A program made the position numbers and the translations under genes. From Coleophoma eucalyptorum (Eukaryota > Ascomycota > Leotiomycetes > Helotiales > Dermateaceae): a stretch of 64,000 nucleotides of DNA. The first letter of the stretch is position 1; each line of letters starts with the position of its first letter. Positions 23,201 through 37,183 of the stretch are shown piece after piece. The stretch is taken from assembly GCA_026120035.1 (NCBI GenBank), contig JALRME010000005.1, positions 248,001 to 312,000 of the forward strand. The letters are read 5' to 3'. The notes under the pieces were generated by a model. That model had not been told where the DNA came from, did not search any database, and saw only the letters and a list, made by a program, of their open reading frames with translations.

Positions 23201-25988
23201 GCAAGATGAAGACGTGATGGTGAGTAAATACTAGATGAGATCTCGAGCTCATCCATCTCTGATAGCGAAGTTCTTGACGCCGTATACTGATCAACCTCCA
23301 GGCATAAGCGGTAACCACCCAGGTTGCACAGTAAAGAGACAGAAGGAGCGTTTAGTTTCCTATTATAGTGTTTCGTAGTGCTAACCGCATTACTCGCAAC
23401 GGTGACAGAGCCTCATCCTTCTGCAGTAGTGACGCCATGGAATTGAACTTGGTCCGGATGCTACAGGACCCTTGTTCGAAGTGGGAGTGCTCGGGTGCCA
23501 GCTTCCACCCTTCTCCACACGAACGTCTCTCGTTCGCCAAATCCTGCCTATAAGCACGTTGAATTTTTTTATTTTTCTGACGCTTGCCACTCCTGTTGTT
23601 AAGTACTGGAAAAAACCAGACAAGAAATATGAGAGACGGATGGCCCGCATGTGATGTCGTTCAAGCGAATGCGCACTCATCCCCTCACTCCACACACCGG
23701 TCGACCTCATCACATTACGAGGCCTGGCGCTATCATGAGAAAGTCCCCCATCAAGGGCCATATCTGATTTGTGAGCATCTATCACTGCCTCCCATGCCTC
23801 CAGTCATCCACAAGTAATAGTCAATATGGATACAGCTTGTGGCAAAACAGCCCACTGCTCGGATTCGTCCACGACAGCAGCTACCGATCGCATCCAGTCT
23901 AGAAAAGACTGACACGCTGCGACGCACCAGGGTATCAGTAAGCCTACCAGAAGAGCTGCAGTGCCAGAACCAGCAAGTGCGGGAAAACTACATCACGCAT
24001 TAAGCAGGTACAAGGAACAAGGTTCTAACGTCTCCTTGATCACCAACAATCATGTCTCTTTTCTCCACCGTGCGATGTAATACTGCCCACAAAGTCGAGG
24101 GCTATGGGCGGAGATAAAAAAATACATTCCTCCTTCACTACTTGTTTCTGTCCCAATCCGTGTTGTGTTATCGCTCTTGCAGGGACATGGTCACTACGAC
24201 TTTGCAAGTCCTCGTGAGCACCGTTGGTAAAAGTGACTTCTGCTTGCAGCAATATTCACGGCGCAGCAGCCGAAACAGGAAGATGGTCGATATTCGTTAT
24301 TCAGCCGAGCCGGCCCTGAGAAAAAGAAAGTCCATGAATTCACTCCGACATTTCCTGCCCAGGGACGAGATGAGGATGAGAGGAGTCTGGAGAGATCTTG
24401 GTTTACAGAATGGATGGATTCCTTCCTGCGATAGCTGAATGCAATGACCCTTGCGGAAGCCTGCTACGTCTCTCCAAGTCCTCAAGTTATTGCTGCAGCT
24501 GACCCCTAGAATAAAGTCGCATAGGTGGAACATAGCCGGAGAAAAAAGAAAAGCTCCGAATATCGACCAAGGCTCGTCGACGCTTCGAATCAATGAAACG
24601 TAGGAGTCATGGCTGCACGACGGGTCGTTTGTTCTGGGTCATGCCTCCATCCGCCAGCAAACTCCCCATTTTCTGTAACAATCCTTGCACTCTATTTTCT
24701 ACTACCTAATGAGGTTCCTGCCTAGCCTCCAAATACTTTTGTCAAGTTGGTGTTTCATGGATACGAAGTACCTTGAAAGCTAAGGAATGCCTAGGGTGAC
24801 TTGGGATGGGTTGAAGTCAGGCTTGCTGTGCGGATGGAAGGATGAGATGTGATACCGGTAGGTATGTACGGATATACGGAAATGTGTGATCAATACTTCA
24901 CCTTTCCATTATTCTGACCTGATCCCCTTTCCACTGCAGTCAGCTTTTCGACATTCTCTCTTGGATATGATCCGGTAGGTGAGGTCTCAGGAAAAGTGGA
25001 CAGTCAGCCTTGGATTGTCTAAGGCTCGCACATACGACGGCATGTTCTACGTCTCCGCCTCGTTGCGTGTATATGTGCGTTCTAATATACTTACAACTAC
25101 AAGGCAGAACCGCTGGGGTGTTGACACCGGAGATCCCTTCCATGCGAACGTACAGTACCTAGGCTAACTTGACAGCGGCTCGCTCAAGCCCGGGGTTTCT
25201 TGAGTGCGGTTAAGGTTCTACTTACCGTTTAGTAAACTAGCTTACCTTCTATGTGCATACGGGCGCTGATGTTAATGTACTTGGATTGGTCCGGACTACG
25301 GATGAGGATCCAATTCGTTTGTTTCCTCTAGAGATAGATTGGGAGCTGGCGGTTTGGGATGTCGGCGAGGGAATTGAATGTTAGGGAATTATTGATTTTG
25401 AGGCCTTGGAGACATGTGTAAGCACCTAAGATATCACTTCCTATCCAGAGGCTTCGATTACGCGGGTTTCAAAATTACTGCTCACCCGGTGCTGTGTTCT
25501 TCGAAGAGTAGAGGCTGAGCCATGTTAACGGCAGACGGGGCTTTTACTTCTCTCGATACCTTAAAAATGAAAGGGTAGCTCCTTATCAAGGATCCATGCA
25601 CATGTAGTTGGTTGGTTCGGGTACGAATTATTTTGAAACAATGCTTTCTTCCATGTCTACTCTTGTCTACTTGCTTTTTGGGACCTGTATTGCATGATGT
25701 GATGGGGCATTGAATGCGTGGCTCCTCGAACTGAAATATGACCGGTGTCCAAACTCGAATCTGCATGGGGCTTCATCGGGACAAGCCCTTCCATTTTCAT
25801 TTTCTGCTTCCACCGCGACACTCTCTATGCCTCGTGCCGGATGGTCAAAGAAAGAAGTTTGCCAGGTGCATAAAGTACAGACAGTTCAAAAGACGCATTA
25901 CTAGTTGGGTTCCAAATATCCACCAAAAGGGTCATAGGGTGGCCTGCAGGTGCATTTTTGCTTATGTACTCGCGTGTCAAATAACTGT
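17226..25988. other. 8.8 kb stretch without an intact gene
   Basis: Stop codons interrupt all frames, and the longest openings are about 100-165 codons. None has a recognised motif. Base composition is ordinary (no strong AT shift as in RIP-mutated repeats), and I see no long terminal or inverted repeats. Minus-strand openings cluster at about 20117-20356, 21634-22213 and 22361-22786, and might be remnants of one decayed gene. This is a weak inference. Expected contents include the promoter of the gene at 13656-17225 and the 3' UTR of prp43. Confidence 0.45.
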
Positions 25989-28360
<2,372 letters not shown>

Positions 28361-28600
28361 GTTGGCTGTGGAGTCTGAAGTGTAGAGTAGGAATGTTTAC
28401 TTTCACGCGGGGCTGAGGATATTCTTCCAAAAAATAAAAGTACCGGAAACACATAAAAGTTCCTATCGCATTTCGGCAAACGCTAGTCTTAATCAAGCTC
28501 ACCGCCTTAACCCGATAGCTCGATATCTGATCCAAACCTCAACCTGCATCTTTGAAATTTATTATCATATTGCATTTCCATCCTCATCAAATTTGTTAAC
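28361..28600. promoter_or_regulatory. Bidirectional promoter region prp43 / taf10
   Basis: Only 240 bp separate the two start codons, so this segment must hold both 5' leaders and promoters. No clear TATA box is seen. The arrangement pairs two essential nuclear housekeeping genes. Confidence 0.6.
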
Positions 28601-29221
28601 ATGGCCAGCGCACCTTCGCCAGATCCTGCCGCAGAATTGGTACCAGTTAAGACGCAAGAAGAGGAGGTTGACCCTGTTGCGCCAGCCCCAGAGCCAAAGT
28701 TGCCAACTCGCAAAGATGCGTCCTTGAAGGAGTTCCTGGGCAAGATGGACGATTATGCCCCAATAGTAAGCCGCGCATTCTGACTTCGAGAAGACTTAGT
28801 TAACATGCGCCAGATTCCTGATGCCGTCACAAATTATTATCTCACGAAAGCGGGTCTTCCACCCCCACCCCAAACAGACGCGCGCCTCGCTCGACTACTG
28901 GCTCTTGCTACTCAGAAGTTCATCGCAGATATTGCCGCCGATGCGTATCAATACTCTCGCATTCGCTCATCGAATTCTTCCAATGCCAATAACCAAATGG
29001 CTGCTTTGGGCGCTGCAAACGGACTTCCAGTCCCCGGTCAACAGACTGCTGGTAGTAAGGAGCAGGCCAGCAGAGGAGGTCCCCTAGGTGTTCAAAGGCC
29101 AGGCTATGGTGGCGGTGGGCAAGGTGGTAGCCAGAACCGGACGGTGCTTACAATGGAGGATTTGGGGATGGCTGTGGGAGAGTACGGAGTCAATGTTAAG
29201 AGAGGAGAGTTTTATCGCTAG
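28601..29221 (+). CDS. taf10: Transcription initiation factor TFIID/SAGA subunit TAF10
   Basis: Exons 28601-28765 and 28814-29221 (48-bp phase-0 intron) give 190 aa, near the 206 aa of yeast Taf10. The N-terminus is acidic and Pro-rich. The histone-fold core begins at [14 protein letters not shown] and crosses the splice junction into [10 protein letters not shown]. It continues with the conserved [15 protein letters not shown] helix. A Gly-rich linker and a second conserved block ([10 protein letters not shown]) end the protein. TAF10 is shared by TFIID and SAGA (established). The fungal-specific low-complexity insertion between the histone fold and the C-terminal block is usual for the family. 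Confidence 0.96.
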
Positions 29222-29907
29222 GCGCGTACGCATGATACCACGTTAGAACACTGGGCACATTTGGGGGATTAACACTGGGAACCAAATTGGGGTAGGCATA
29301 TACGGCGTTTTCAAGGTTGGGTTTTCGATGAAAGGATAGGCTGATTTTCAGGTCGCTTTGGGAACGTGCACGGTGGAGGAACGAGGGCCACTCTCAGTAT
29401 ACAAGACGATCTGAATATCTGTCGTCCTGCAGGTGTTTGCTTCAAATTAGAGCCCTTGTGAGAGCATATAGATTCATAGTGGCCCTTGTATTCAGACCTT
29501 GGTGTTGTGGAACTTCTCTACCGAACAAGAAACAATGAACCTTTGTGGCCAACCTGCGACACCCAACTTCACCTCATCTCACTCCTCTATCGGACTTAAC
29601 ATTACCCCTCAAACCGATCATGAAGATTACAGCATTTTAGAGGTCATCCGACTGTTCCTCTACAACTCTCTATGGTTTCTGGTGTAGCTGGTAGGAATGA
29701 AACGCGATGATGTTGACTAATCCTGGCTGGTATTACCAATCCCCTCGTCTTAAAGCTTCGACCGAACTTTCGTCATTGGCCTTCAATGGCACCATCTCAG
29801 TGGATAATTAGCAAGCAAAGCACATAAGCACAGAATATCAAGGTCCAGTTCCTCATATATAAAATCCTTTCAATTAAAACAGAAAACTTATTTCAATTTT
29901 GTAGCAC
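29222..29907. other. Intergenic between taf10 and the dehydrogenase-like gene
   Basis: Contains the taf10 3' UTR and the promoter of the next gene. Nothing else is recognised. Confidence 0.5.
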
Positions 29908-31011
29908 ATGTCCACTGCCTTTCAACGTTTAACCGCCCATAGCAATTATCTCGTGACCAAACCCAACAACACCAATATGGCGGCTACAAATTCATTCTTC
30001 AGCGTGGTTGCAGGTGTTGGGGCCGGCACAGGTATTTGCAACCCCAAAACCATCCCGTATATCCTGGTACCAGTGTCTGACATTACGGAAACAGGTCGTT
30101 CAGTAGCTCTCAAATTCGCAAAGACTTACCCAGTTGTCCTCCTGGCTCGCAACCCCGCAAACTACGAATCTATTGTGAAGGAGATCAAAGAGAGCGGCGG
30201 CCATGCCGTCGGTATTGCTACAGATGTCAGCTCCCCCCAATCAGTATCAAGTGCTTTCCAGGAAATACAAAAAGAGCTCCCGGGCAAGAAGCTCGCAGCG
30301 GCCGTGTTCAATGTTGGAGGTGAGACCTAACCCCGCCAACCCCTCTTCTACCTAGTTTTGAAGGATTGTCTCATTATTATTGAGACAAAATATTGATTTG
30401 AAGTAGGTAAATTTATCAGGAAGCCCTTCTTGGAGCTGAGCTTGGAGGATTACGAGGCTGGATATGATGCGAATGGGTACGTTCGAAAGGTATATCTTGT
30501 GACGTCGATTGACTAAGTCGCATGTAGTCGGGGATTTTTCCTCTTCGCACAAGCTGTGCTGCCACTCTTGCTTGAGTCGGTGGAATCATCACCACATCCA
30601 CCATCCCTGATCATAACGGGAGCTACGGCATCAGTCTCTGGACGGGCGACCAGTGCTTCATTTGCCAGCGGCAAGTTCGCTCTTCGGGCGACAGGACAAA
30701 GCCTGGCACGAGAGTTTGGCCCCAAGGGTGTGCATGTCGCTCATGCCATCATTGATGGAGTGATTGATATTCCCCGTACCAAAGAATATGCTGTTAACAG
30801 CGGAGCTCCGGATGGGAAGATTAGTGCAGATGCTGTAAGTGACTCCCATTCTTCGTTAGGTCTCTGGCTTTTCTTTTTCTGTTCAATACAAGTAATCCGG
30901 CAATGCTAAACATTATTACAGATTGCTGATGCATACTGGTATCTCCACACACAACCTAGATCTCACTTCACACAGGAATTGGATGTGAGACCTTACGTTG
31001 AGAAGTTCTAA
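29908..31011 (+). CDS. Short-chain dehydrogenase/reductase-like protein with non-canonical active site
   Basis: Exons 29908-30031, 30095-30319, 30407-30476, 30528-30834 and 30922-31011 give 271 aa. A second in-frame ATG at 29977 would give 248 aa, and the extra 23 residues are not needed for the Rossmann fold. The cofactor loop G-V-G-A-G-T-G is completed across intron 1, followed by R-S-V-A-L-K-F-A. L-L-A-R-N-P matches the NADP-type end of the second strand, and F-N-V-G-G corresponds to the N-A-G element. The catalytic Y-x-x-x-K is replaced by F-A-S-G-K, while the serine strand (T-G-A-T-A-S) is kept. Such Phe-for-Tyr members form a known sub-branch of SDR-like proteins, and their activity is unclear. 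Intron 1 is 63 nt, in frame and without stops. Substrate unknown. Confidence 0.85.
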
Positions 31012-33723
31012 GCGGATGAAGAAGAGAGAGATACAGTCTGCGGAGGAAGTGGGGCATGATAGGTATATTTAAGCCGTAAACAATATATTGAACACCAGCT
31101 TCAGATTCTCGTAACCAAGTTTGCTGCGCTGCAAGTGAACGTACCTTAAGCCTGGGACTATTGAAAAGACGCATGTGGTGAAAAGCTAATAAGCATTCGT
31201 ATATGTGCAAAACATGCCATTTGAGGAAACCCGGGATGAAACACAGTTCTAGAAAGGTCTTTAAAAGTACTTTCTACCAATTGATTAAGATTTAGAAGTA
31301 AGGTAGACGCACATGTAGAGTATTATCATGCCATTTTCACTAGCCCACGTTAACTACTTGAGGCTGTCGTTGGGTTGGTTTTATGGGTGGTCGAGAGTGG
31401 AGATCTTCAATGTCTTGAGTACTGCTGCATTCGCATCGCAAGTAAAAGAGGTGCATCAAATATTTCTTGAGAAACTGAACGAACTGTTCTTGTGAGTCAC
31501 TATGTACGTACGGTAATATCGTCCTAGTTTGTTCCTGACATAAGAAGAACGTCTCCTGGGCAACAAGCTAGTCACTTTGCAAATAGCTCTCTACCCGCTC
31601 AAACTATATTATATAAAACTTTTAGACTGGGCTTACAATATAGGACATTCAGCCTGTTGGGTGGGCCTGTTGGGTGGGCGCACCGTGAAAAGCTTGTCTC
31701 TAGCATTGCACTCTGTGAGGGGGCACCATTATCCAAAATCTCTTGACCGCTCGAATGCAGCTTTGAGGGCATTAAGTCTTCAATCCCCCTTACATGATTT
31801 ATGCGAGTTGCTACTTAGAGAAAGAAAGTAAGATAGCCGTCTCGCATCATGCTGCAGACCATACTCGCTTGTAAGACATCTCTTGCTGCAGGTTTTTAAT
31901 GCTTGGTTGCCCAATTACTAGGTACTTTTTGATATCTTCGAGTTCTGTAACTGCTATAAGCTAGTCCGTAGTCATCACTCGACAGCCTGGATGCCGAATC
32001 TGCAGATAAGAACTATCCATTGTTGGTTTCATTTGCAGTCTCTTGCAACCATCTCAAAGCTGGTTCCATGGGTAAGATTCCATTTTCTGGCCTTTGAAGA
32101 CTGCTTAATGTTCAGAAATAAGAAATATAGACAGCCCAACAGTAAAAGACACGGCCAAAATAAAAGACACTGATACTCTTCACTGTTAAGCATCTGACTT
32201 GTGCGCAGCATGGACAGCAAAAATTAAAGCAGTACAATCTTCAAGAGTTTGGAAAAATGCTAGAACCACGTATTGGGCAACGGTAGACACTTTCGGAAGA
32301 AGATTATTAGATTGTGTTGCGAAAGACATGCAGGTTGTAACTTCGTTCAAACATCGGCTACTTGTAAGAACGGAAACACTACTTTCTACTTGAGGATGTA
32401 CAGATTCTTGGGAGCTATGCAACGGATTTTAAAATTTAACGCTTGGTATTGTGAAATGAAGTCGCTGGAATCTTCAGAAGGAGCAGGATCGTCAAGATCT
32501 GATCTGCCCTCCTCGGGAATCTTCTTGACATCAGGCACAGCTGGGGCAATAATATTGACCATCAGATTCATTTCCAATTGGCAGAGAACATCTGTGCAGC
32601 AAATCTGAAACCTCTCCACGATTGGCATTTTTCGTAGGAACCAACCGTCTGCATATGTTGGCAATGTTGGCCGGGTTCACCTTGTTGGAGAATTGAAGTC
32701 TGGACCTCACCTTAGCGATAAGACATGTCCACATGGACATCTTCTACACACATGATCACTACAGTATCCTGGGCATTACCTTTCATCTATTACGTCCTAG
32801 CCGTGGGGAAACAACCCAGCAATGTATATACATGTTGACCTTGGATAGAAATAAGGATGAAGCGAAGGTGATCTCAGTACTTAGAGCAACCAATAAGATA
32901 TTTCTGGACAGTGATTACTGAATATAGCACTATTGGCACTGCTATAGGTACATAAATGAGGTTATCAAACAAACAAATGCACCGTAGAGCTGCCAAGGGG
33001 ATGCTTGATAACACACCCCTGCACTCATTCACTTAATAGCAATGGCTATATTGCCACACATGTTAGACGAGTGTTTATCCACTATTGGTCCGAAAGAAGG
33101 CGAATAGCTAGATGCCGATGAGGAACAAGATGCCGCGGTGGTGAACAACATGGATAGCTGAGACAATTAATGTGTCAGGACCTCGAAAGACAAAATCTTT
33201 TCCCTATCGTACCTTGAAGCCCTTTAGCGGCATACCAATGGTTGTTGCGACTTTGTCGACAATGATCTTTTCTCTGTATCGGTTACCATTTGCATGATAT
33301 TGAGAACTTACAGCAATTCCACCTTGTCTTTCAACTGGCTTTAGGAAATGTGTATTAATAACTTGTAACTAAATATATGAAAGGATCTCAGCATGGCTAT
33401 TTTCACTTCTTGACATAGTCTCTTAGCTGTGGTATTCACTGCTGGACATGTAGTTCTGAAGACCAAGTTAGACACCTACCTCATTTGTTCTAGGGGACTT
33501 TATAATAGAACAAGATAAAAGGCCTCCGGAGCACCCCATATCCTCTTCAATAGATCCCGTCGTCTGATCGTTTTAATTTACTAAGTCTCCTTTGAGCCCA
33601 AGCCTCTCTGTACCTAATAAACTATCTTTTAACTAGTAAGAAAAACTCGCGCCGCGTCCCTCCAAACCAGCCCAGCTCAGCCGCCACCACCGAATCTCTC
33701 GCCACTTAAGCTAATACTAAAGC

Positions 33724-33741
33724 CCTCACCACGTGGTGAGG
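33724..33741. promoter_or_regulatory. 18-bp perfect palindrome centred on an E-box (CACGTG)
   Basis: CCTCACCACGTGGTGAGG reads the same on both strands. CACGTG is the core recognised by bHLH factors such as the fungal Cbf1/SREBP-type proteins. No gene starts close by, so function is uncertain. Confidence 0.4.
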
Positions 33742-36700
33742 TAGCATTCCCGATCCTGGGGAGATAGGAAGAAGAAAGAAGGGTCTAGAGGAGCTAACTG
33801 GGTCTGAAGAGGATTGAGGGAATGCGTGTTCTTACAATGGGAACTAAGATCTGCTAGAGATGAAATGGTAGGTCAACGAGTGAGGAGAGTTAAGATTTTA
33901 TGACTGTGCATTTCTATTTTGTTATCTGCCGACCAAGACCGTGCGAGTCCACAATCATTCACTGAATCCCGGAAGCATTGTCGTCATGAAGCCTTCTTCA
34001 GATTCCTCTATTGCATACTTAATAATTTTAATTCAGAGCAAAGGAATGAGCAGATACGACCAATACAAGTTCAAAGAACAAACCGAAGTCCTCTCTCTCC
34101 CTCCATCCGTTCGCTTGAGTCTGGAGATATCAAGAATCGCATTTTAAACCTTGAGTTTTTGGTTAAGCCGTCTCAAAACTTAGTAGGGATGTGGTCTGTA
34201 ATGTATGGATCTCTTAATGTAGTGGCCGTGTCAAGTACCGATGCCGTATCTCTACGCGAGCTCCTCTCCGATGTGGATTGTGAGTCTTGTGGGATCTGGA
34301 TCCGCAATGCTTCTTATTGTAGAGTTTTATTTTTATTTATTGCGGGCTGTATTTGACTGACGGAATATATAGCGGTGTACTAAAATTCTGATTCATGAAA
34401 TCCATGGATAGAGGTTTGGGTTTGAGACAAGAAATACCTCGGACGAACAGTGCTAGGAAGAGTGATATAGCATAGGTAGCCAGGGAAAGGTTTCTAGAAT
34501 CGTTACTGATGTGGCTTTTTGTTTTATCTCCCCATTGCAACGTGATCAGCAGCCTTGTTTTCTTTTCTCGGATCTCATCCGATATGTTCACGGACTGCTA
34601 TTTTCTGTCTGTCGGTTCAGATGAGACGGTGGTGACGACAACAGGATTGACAGGAACTCTCTCCCTCGGCTCTCGACAAACACACATTATTGTGTCCGGT
34701 TTGCCAACGATCGTTGTCTCACTGTAAAAGCCTCCTCCCCACAGGCTCCGGAGGTATTGCCCAGTGCACATTATCAACGTTGAAACCCTGAACCCGAACA
34801 GCTTTTGACATCCCATCCTGGTGAACCGAGACAGCCGGCCGCACAGCGCAAAGACCAGCGATGGGATGGAGGATTACTTGTACTCTCCATACTTCATTCA
34901 GCTGGCTATCCCGAAGAGGGATTATTTAATGGCCATCAAGCGGGCGAAAGGTTGCGGGAAAGGAGAAAGATGAAGTGAAAAGAAAAATGGTCAGTGCGAT
35001 CCCTACTACCAACCCCTGGTCTTTGCTCTCCTAACACGGCTTAGTGCCAGGGCCGCAAATGCAGGTGCCACGATACAATTTCCCAGGCAAACAAGGATCG
35101 CGGTGCTTCCGCTCTCCTATTCGGCCTCGTGGTCCAGCTGGAGGGTCTTTCATCGTGTCGTGCTCCGCAGTCATGTCCTCCGTCCTGCGGACGTGGGAAG
35201 AAAAGAGTGGGAAGGTTGAGAAGGTTTGTTAGAGGAGGTGACGTTTGGTCAGACTTGTTCCCAATGATACGTCGGCTGTTGACTTTGGGATATGGCTGTT
35301 GGAAGGAACTTCCTGGCAGACTGAGTATCTTGGTGACGGCAAATAGAGAGCAGTTAAGCCTATGATTCGTCAGGACGAGACAGCAGTGCCGACCGTGCTC
35401 GATGGTCTTTGTGCGCAAGAAGAAATTCACATCTGCCGCCCCGTTATTAATTTCGCGACCTCTTGTCACCTTTCACATTACAACCACCCGCGCGCTCGTG
35501 TAAAGTGCTGCCAACATGTGCTTCCCTTTCGAGCCTTTCCATCCTAGCGTGACTTATCCTGATTGATCCTGATCGGATGGCAGGCAGGCTTACCGAAGTG
35601 GTGCTCCTCTGTAAGGTCGATTTCCAGCAGCTGGCACCTAGTGCTTCACCCCTGGCCGAAAGACTGACAATCAATTAAGCTAGCATCAACACCACCACTC
35701 TTATCCCTACTCCAACGGTTGTACGCCGGCAACGGTTTCAAACACAGTGGTGGAAAAGTCGAGATGTCTGTACTGTTGCGATCCTTTGGACCGCCTCCCG
35801 TCCTACAGCAAAGAAGCAAGTCAGACTGTGCGCGCTGCAGCTGTCGACCAAGTAAGTGCTTTCGAGGAGTGAGCGCTGTACATGGCGTGTCATGATCATC
35901 CGTGATTCGCGAGCAACTACACTTGATACGTTCGATACATATGCTTCTAGCACCAAAGGAGCAGAGGCGTTGCACACATGGCTTTGCCATCGGCACGAAG
36001 CTAGCTAATGCACGCTATGTCCCGAGGGTGTAACATTCGTGTTGATCGTCGGTGGGAGGCGGGCAGCCAGACACGAGAAATGCGGATGGAAGTTAGAGGG
36101 CAATAGTGAAAACTCCCACGCAGGAAATAGACCAGCAACCAACGGCCAAAGAGGCCCAAGATCGCCTTCCAGCTTTCCTGGGGGCGTAGAGCTACCGTAA
36201 GTGACTTACTGGACTGTGCTATAGCGTCGTCTTGTGCATGGTTGGGTTGAGGCTGGGGCCTAGCTCGGACAATTAGTGCAGCCATTATAGCTGCAAAGGC
36301 GTGCCGTGGCAGTCCTGAGTAAGGTTACCACTTCTCCGTAACCTTCACTAACACTGGGCCATACCGCCTGAAGCCACCTGCAATGGAGGCCAACGCTACC
36401 AATTTCCTCGGACAGACGAACTTCCCCCCCCCATCCTGTGCCCTCCATTCGCTGTGCCCGCGAGTTGACCTGCAACATCCCCACCATCGGCTTTGTTCCT
36501 CCAACCATCGCGCATGGAACATCAAGCTCAAATCCAATCTCTGCCATCGCTCCTCTTCTGGAGCGGATAACTACGACTACGCTACCCTGGTCCTGCCCCT
36601 GGCCTATTTCGACGGCAACGCTTCGCTCGCTCCAATAATCCTCTACCCCTGACCCTGGCCATGCTCCTAGACACCAGGAGCCCCGAGCCCTTTCCTGCCT

Positions 36701-36834
36701 GCTCTGCTTCGTACTGTACATGTCAAATGTCTGATCTCTTTTGCGACCTCTCCCCTCTCTTCTCCTCCTTCTCTCCCATCTTCCGCACTGCATCTGCAAT
36801 TGCAATCCGCACTGCACGAGCAGCAGGTTGACCT

Positions 36835-36859
36835 CGACGACGACGACGACGACGACGAC
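36835..36859 (+). repeat. (CGA)8 microsatellite
   Basis: Perfect trinucleotide run followed by CAA triplets, about 330 bp upstream of the DENN gene start, likely in its leader or promoter. Confidence 0.85.
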
Positions 36860-37183
36860 AACAACCGGTCTTGTGTTGTTACCCTCTTCAAGTCATTGTG
36901 CCTGCGAGCTTGCTGGTGTCGAGCAGCCACGATTCTCCCTACGCCTGTTTAAACAATTGATCACAGCTGTAGGAGTAGCAGGTTTCCCACTCTATTCTAC
37001 ACTCATTCAATCTCCAAAAACTCCTTTCTTGACATCCTTTGCGAACCCCACAGTCTCCAACGACATCTATCTCAGTTTCTCTACCATTACCCCCGATTCG
37101 AGTATCGAAGCAACCTCGGATCGACCCTCAAATTAATCTTATATCGATAATAACTCAGGAGCAACCCAGATCAAATAATAATC

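Larger units (their letters stand above)
31012..37183. other. 6.2 kb gene-poor interval
   Basis: No coding region I can support. The left half (31-34.5 kb) is AT-rich with many stops. The right part (36.3-37.18 kb) is pyrimidine-rich and probably the promoter and leader of the DENN gene. It holds a palindromic E-box at 33724-33741 and a CGA repeat at 36835-36859. A Cys-rich opening near 35763-35860 was considered as a zinc-cluster start and rejected. Confidence 0.5.

Noticed and set aside
17226..25988. Decayed LTR retrotransposon or RIP-mutated repeat
   Set aside because: No terminal repeats, no integrase or reverse-transcriptase motifs, and no strong AT bias were found by eye.
35763..35870. 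Cys-rich opening resembling the start of a Zn2Cys6 cluster
   Set aside because: Cysteine spacing does not fit C-x2-C-x6-C, and no downstream coding exon can be found.
36260..36817. 185-codon minus-strand opening upstream of the DENN gene
   Set aside because: Arg/Gly/Trp-rich translation of a pyrimidine-rich leader. No motifs.
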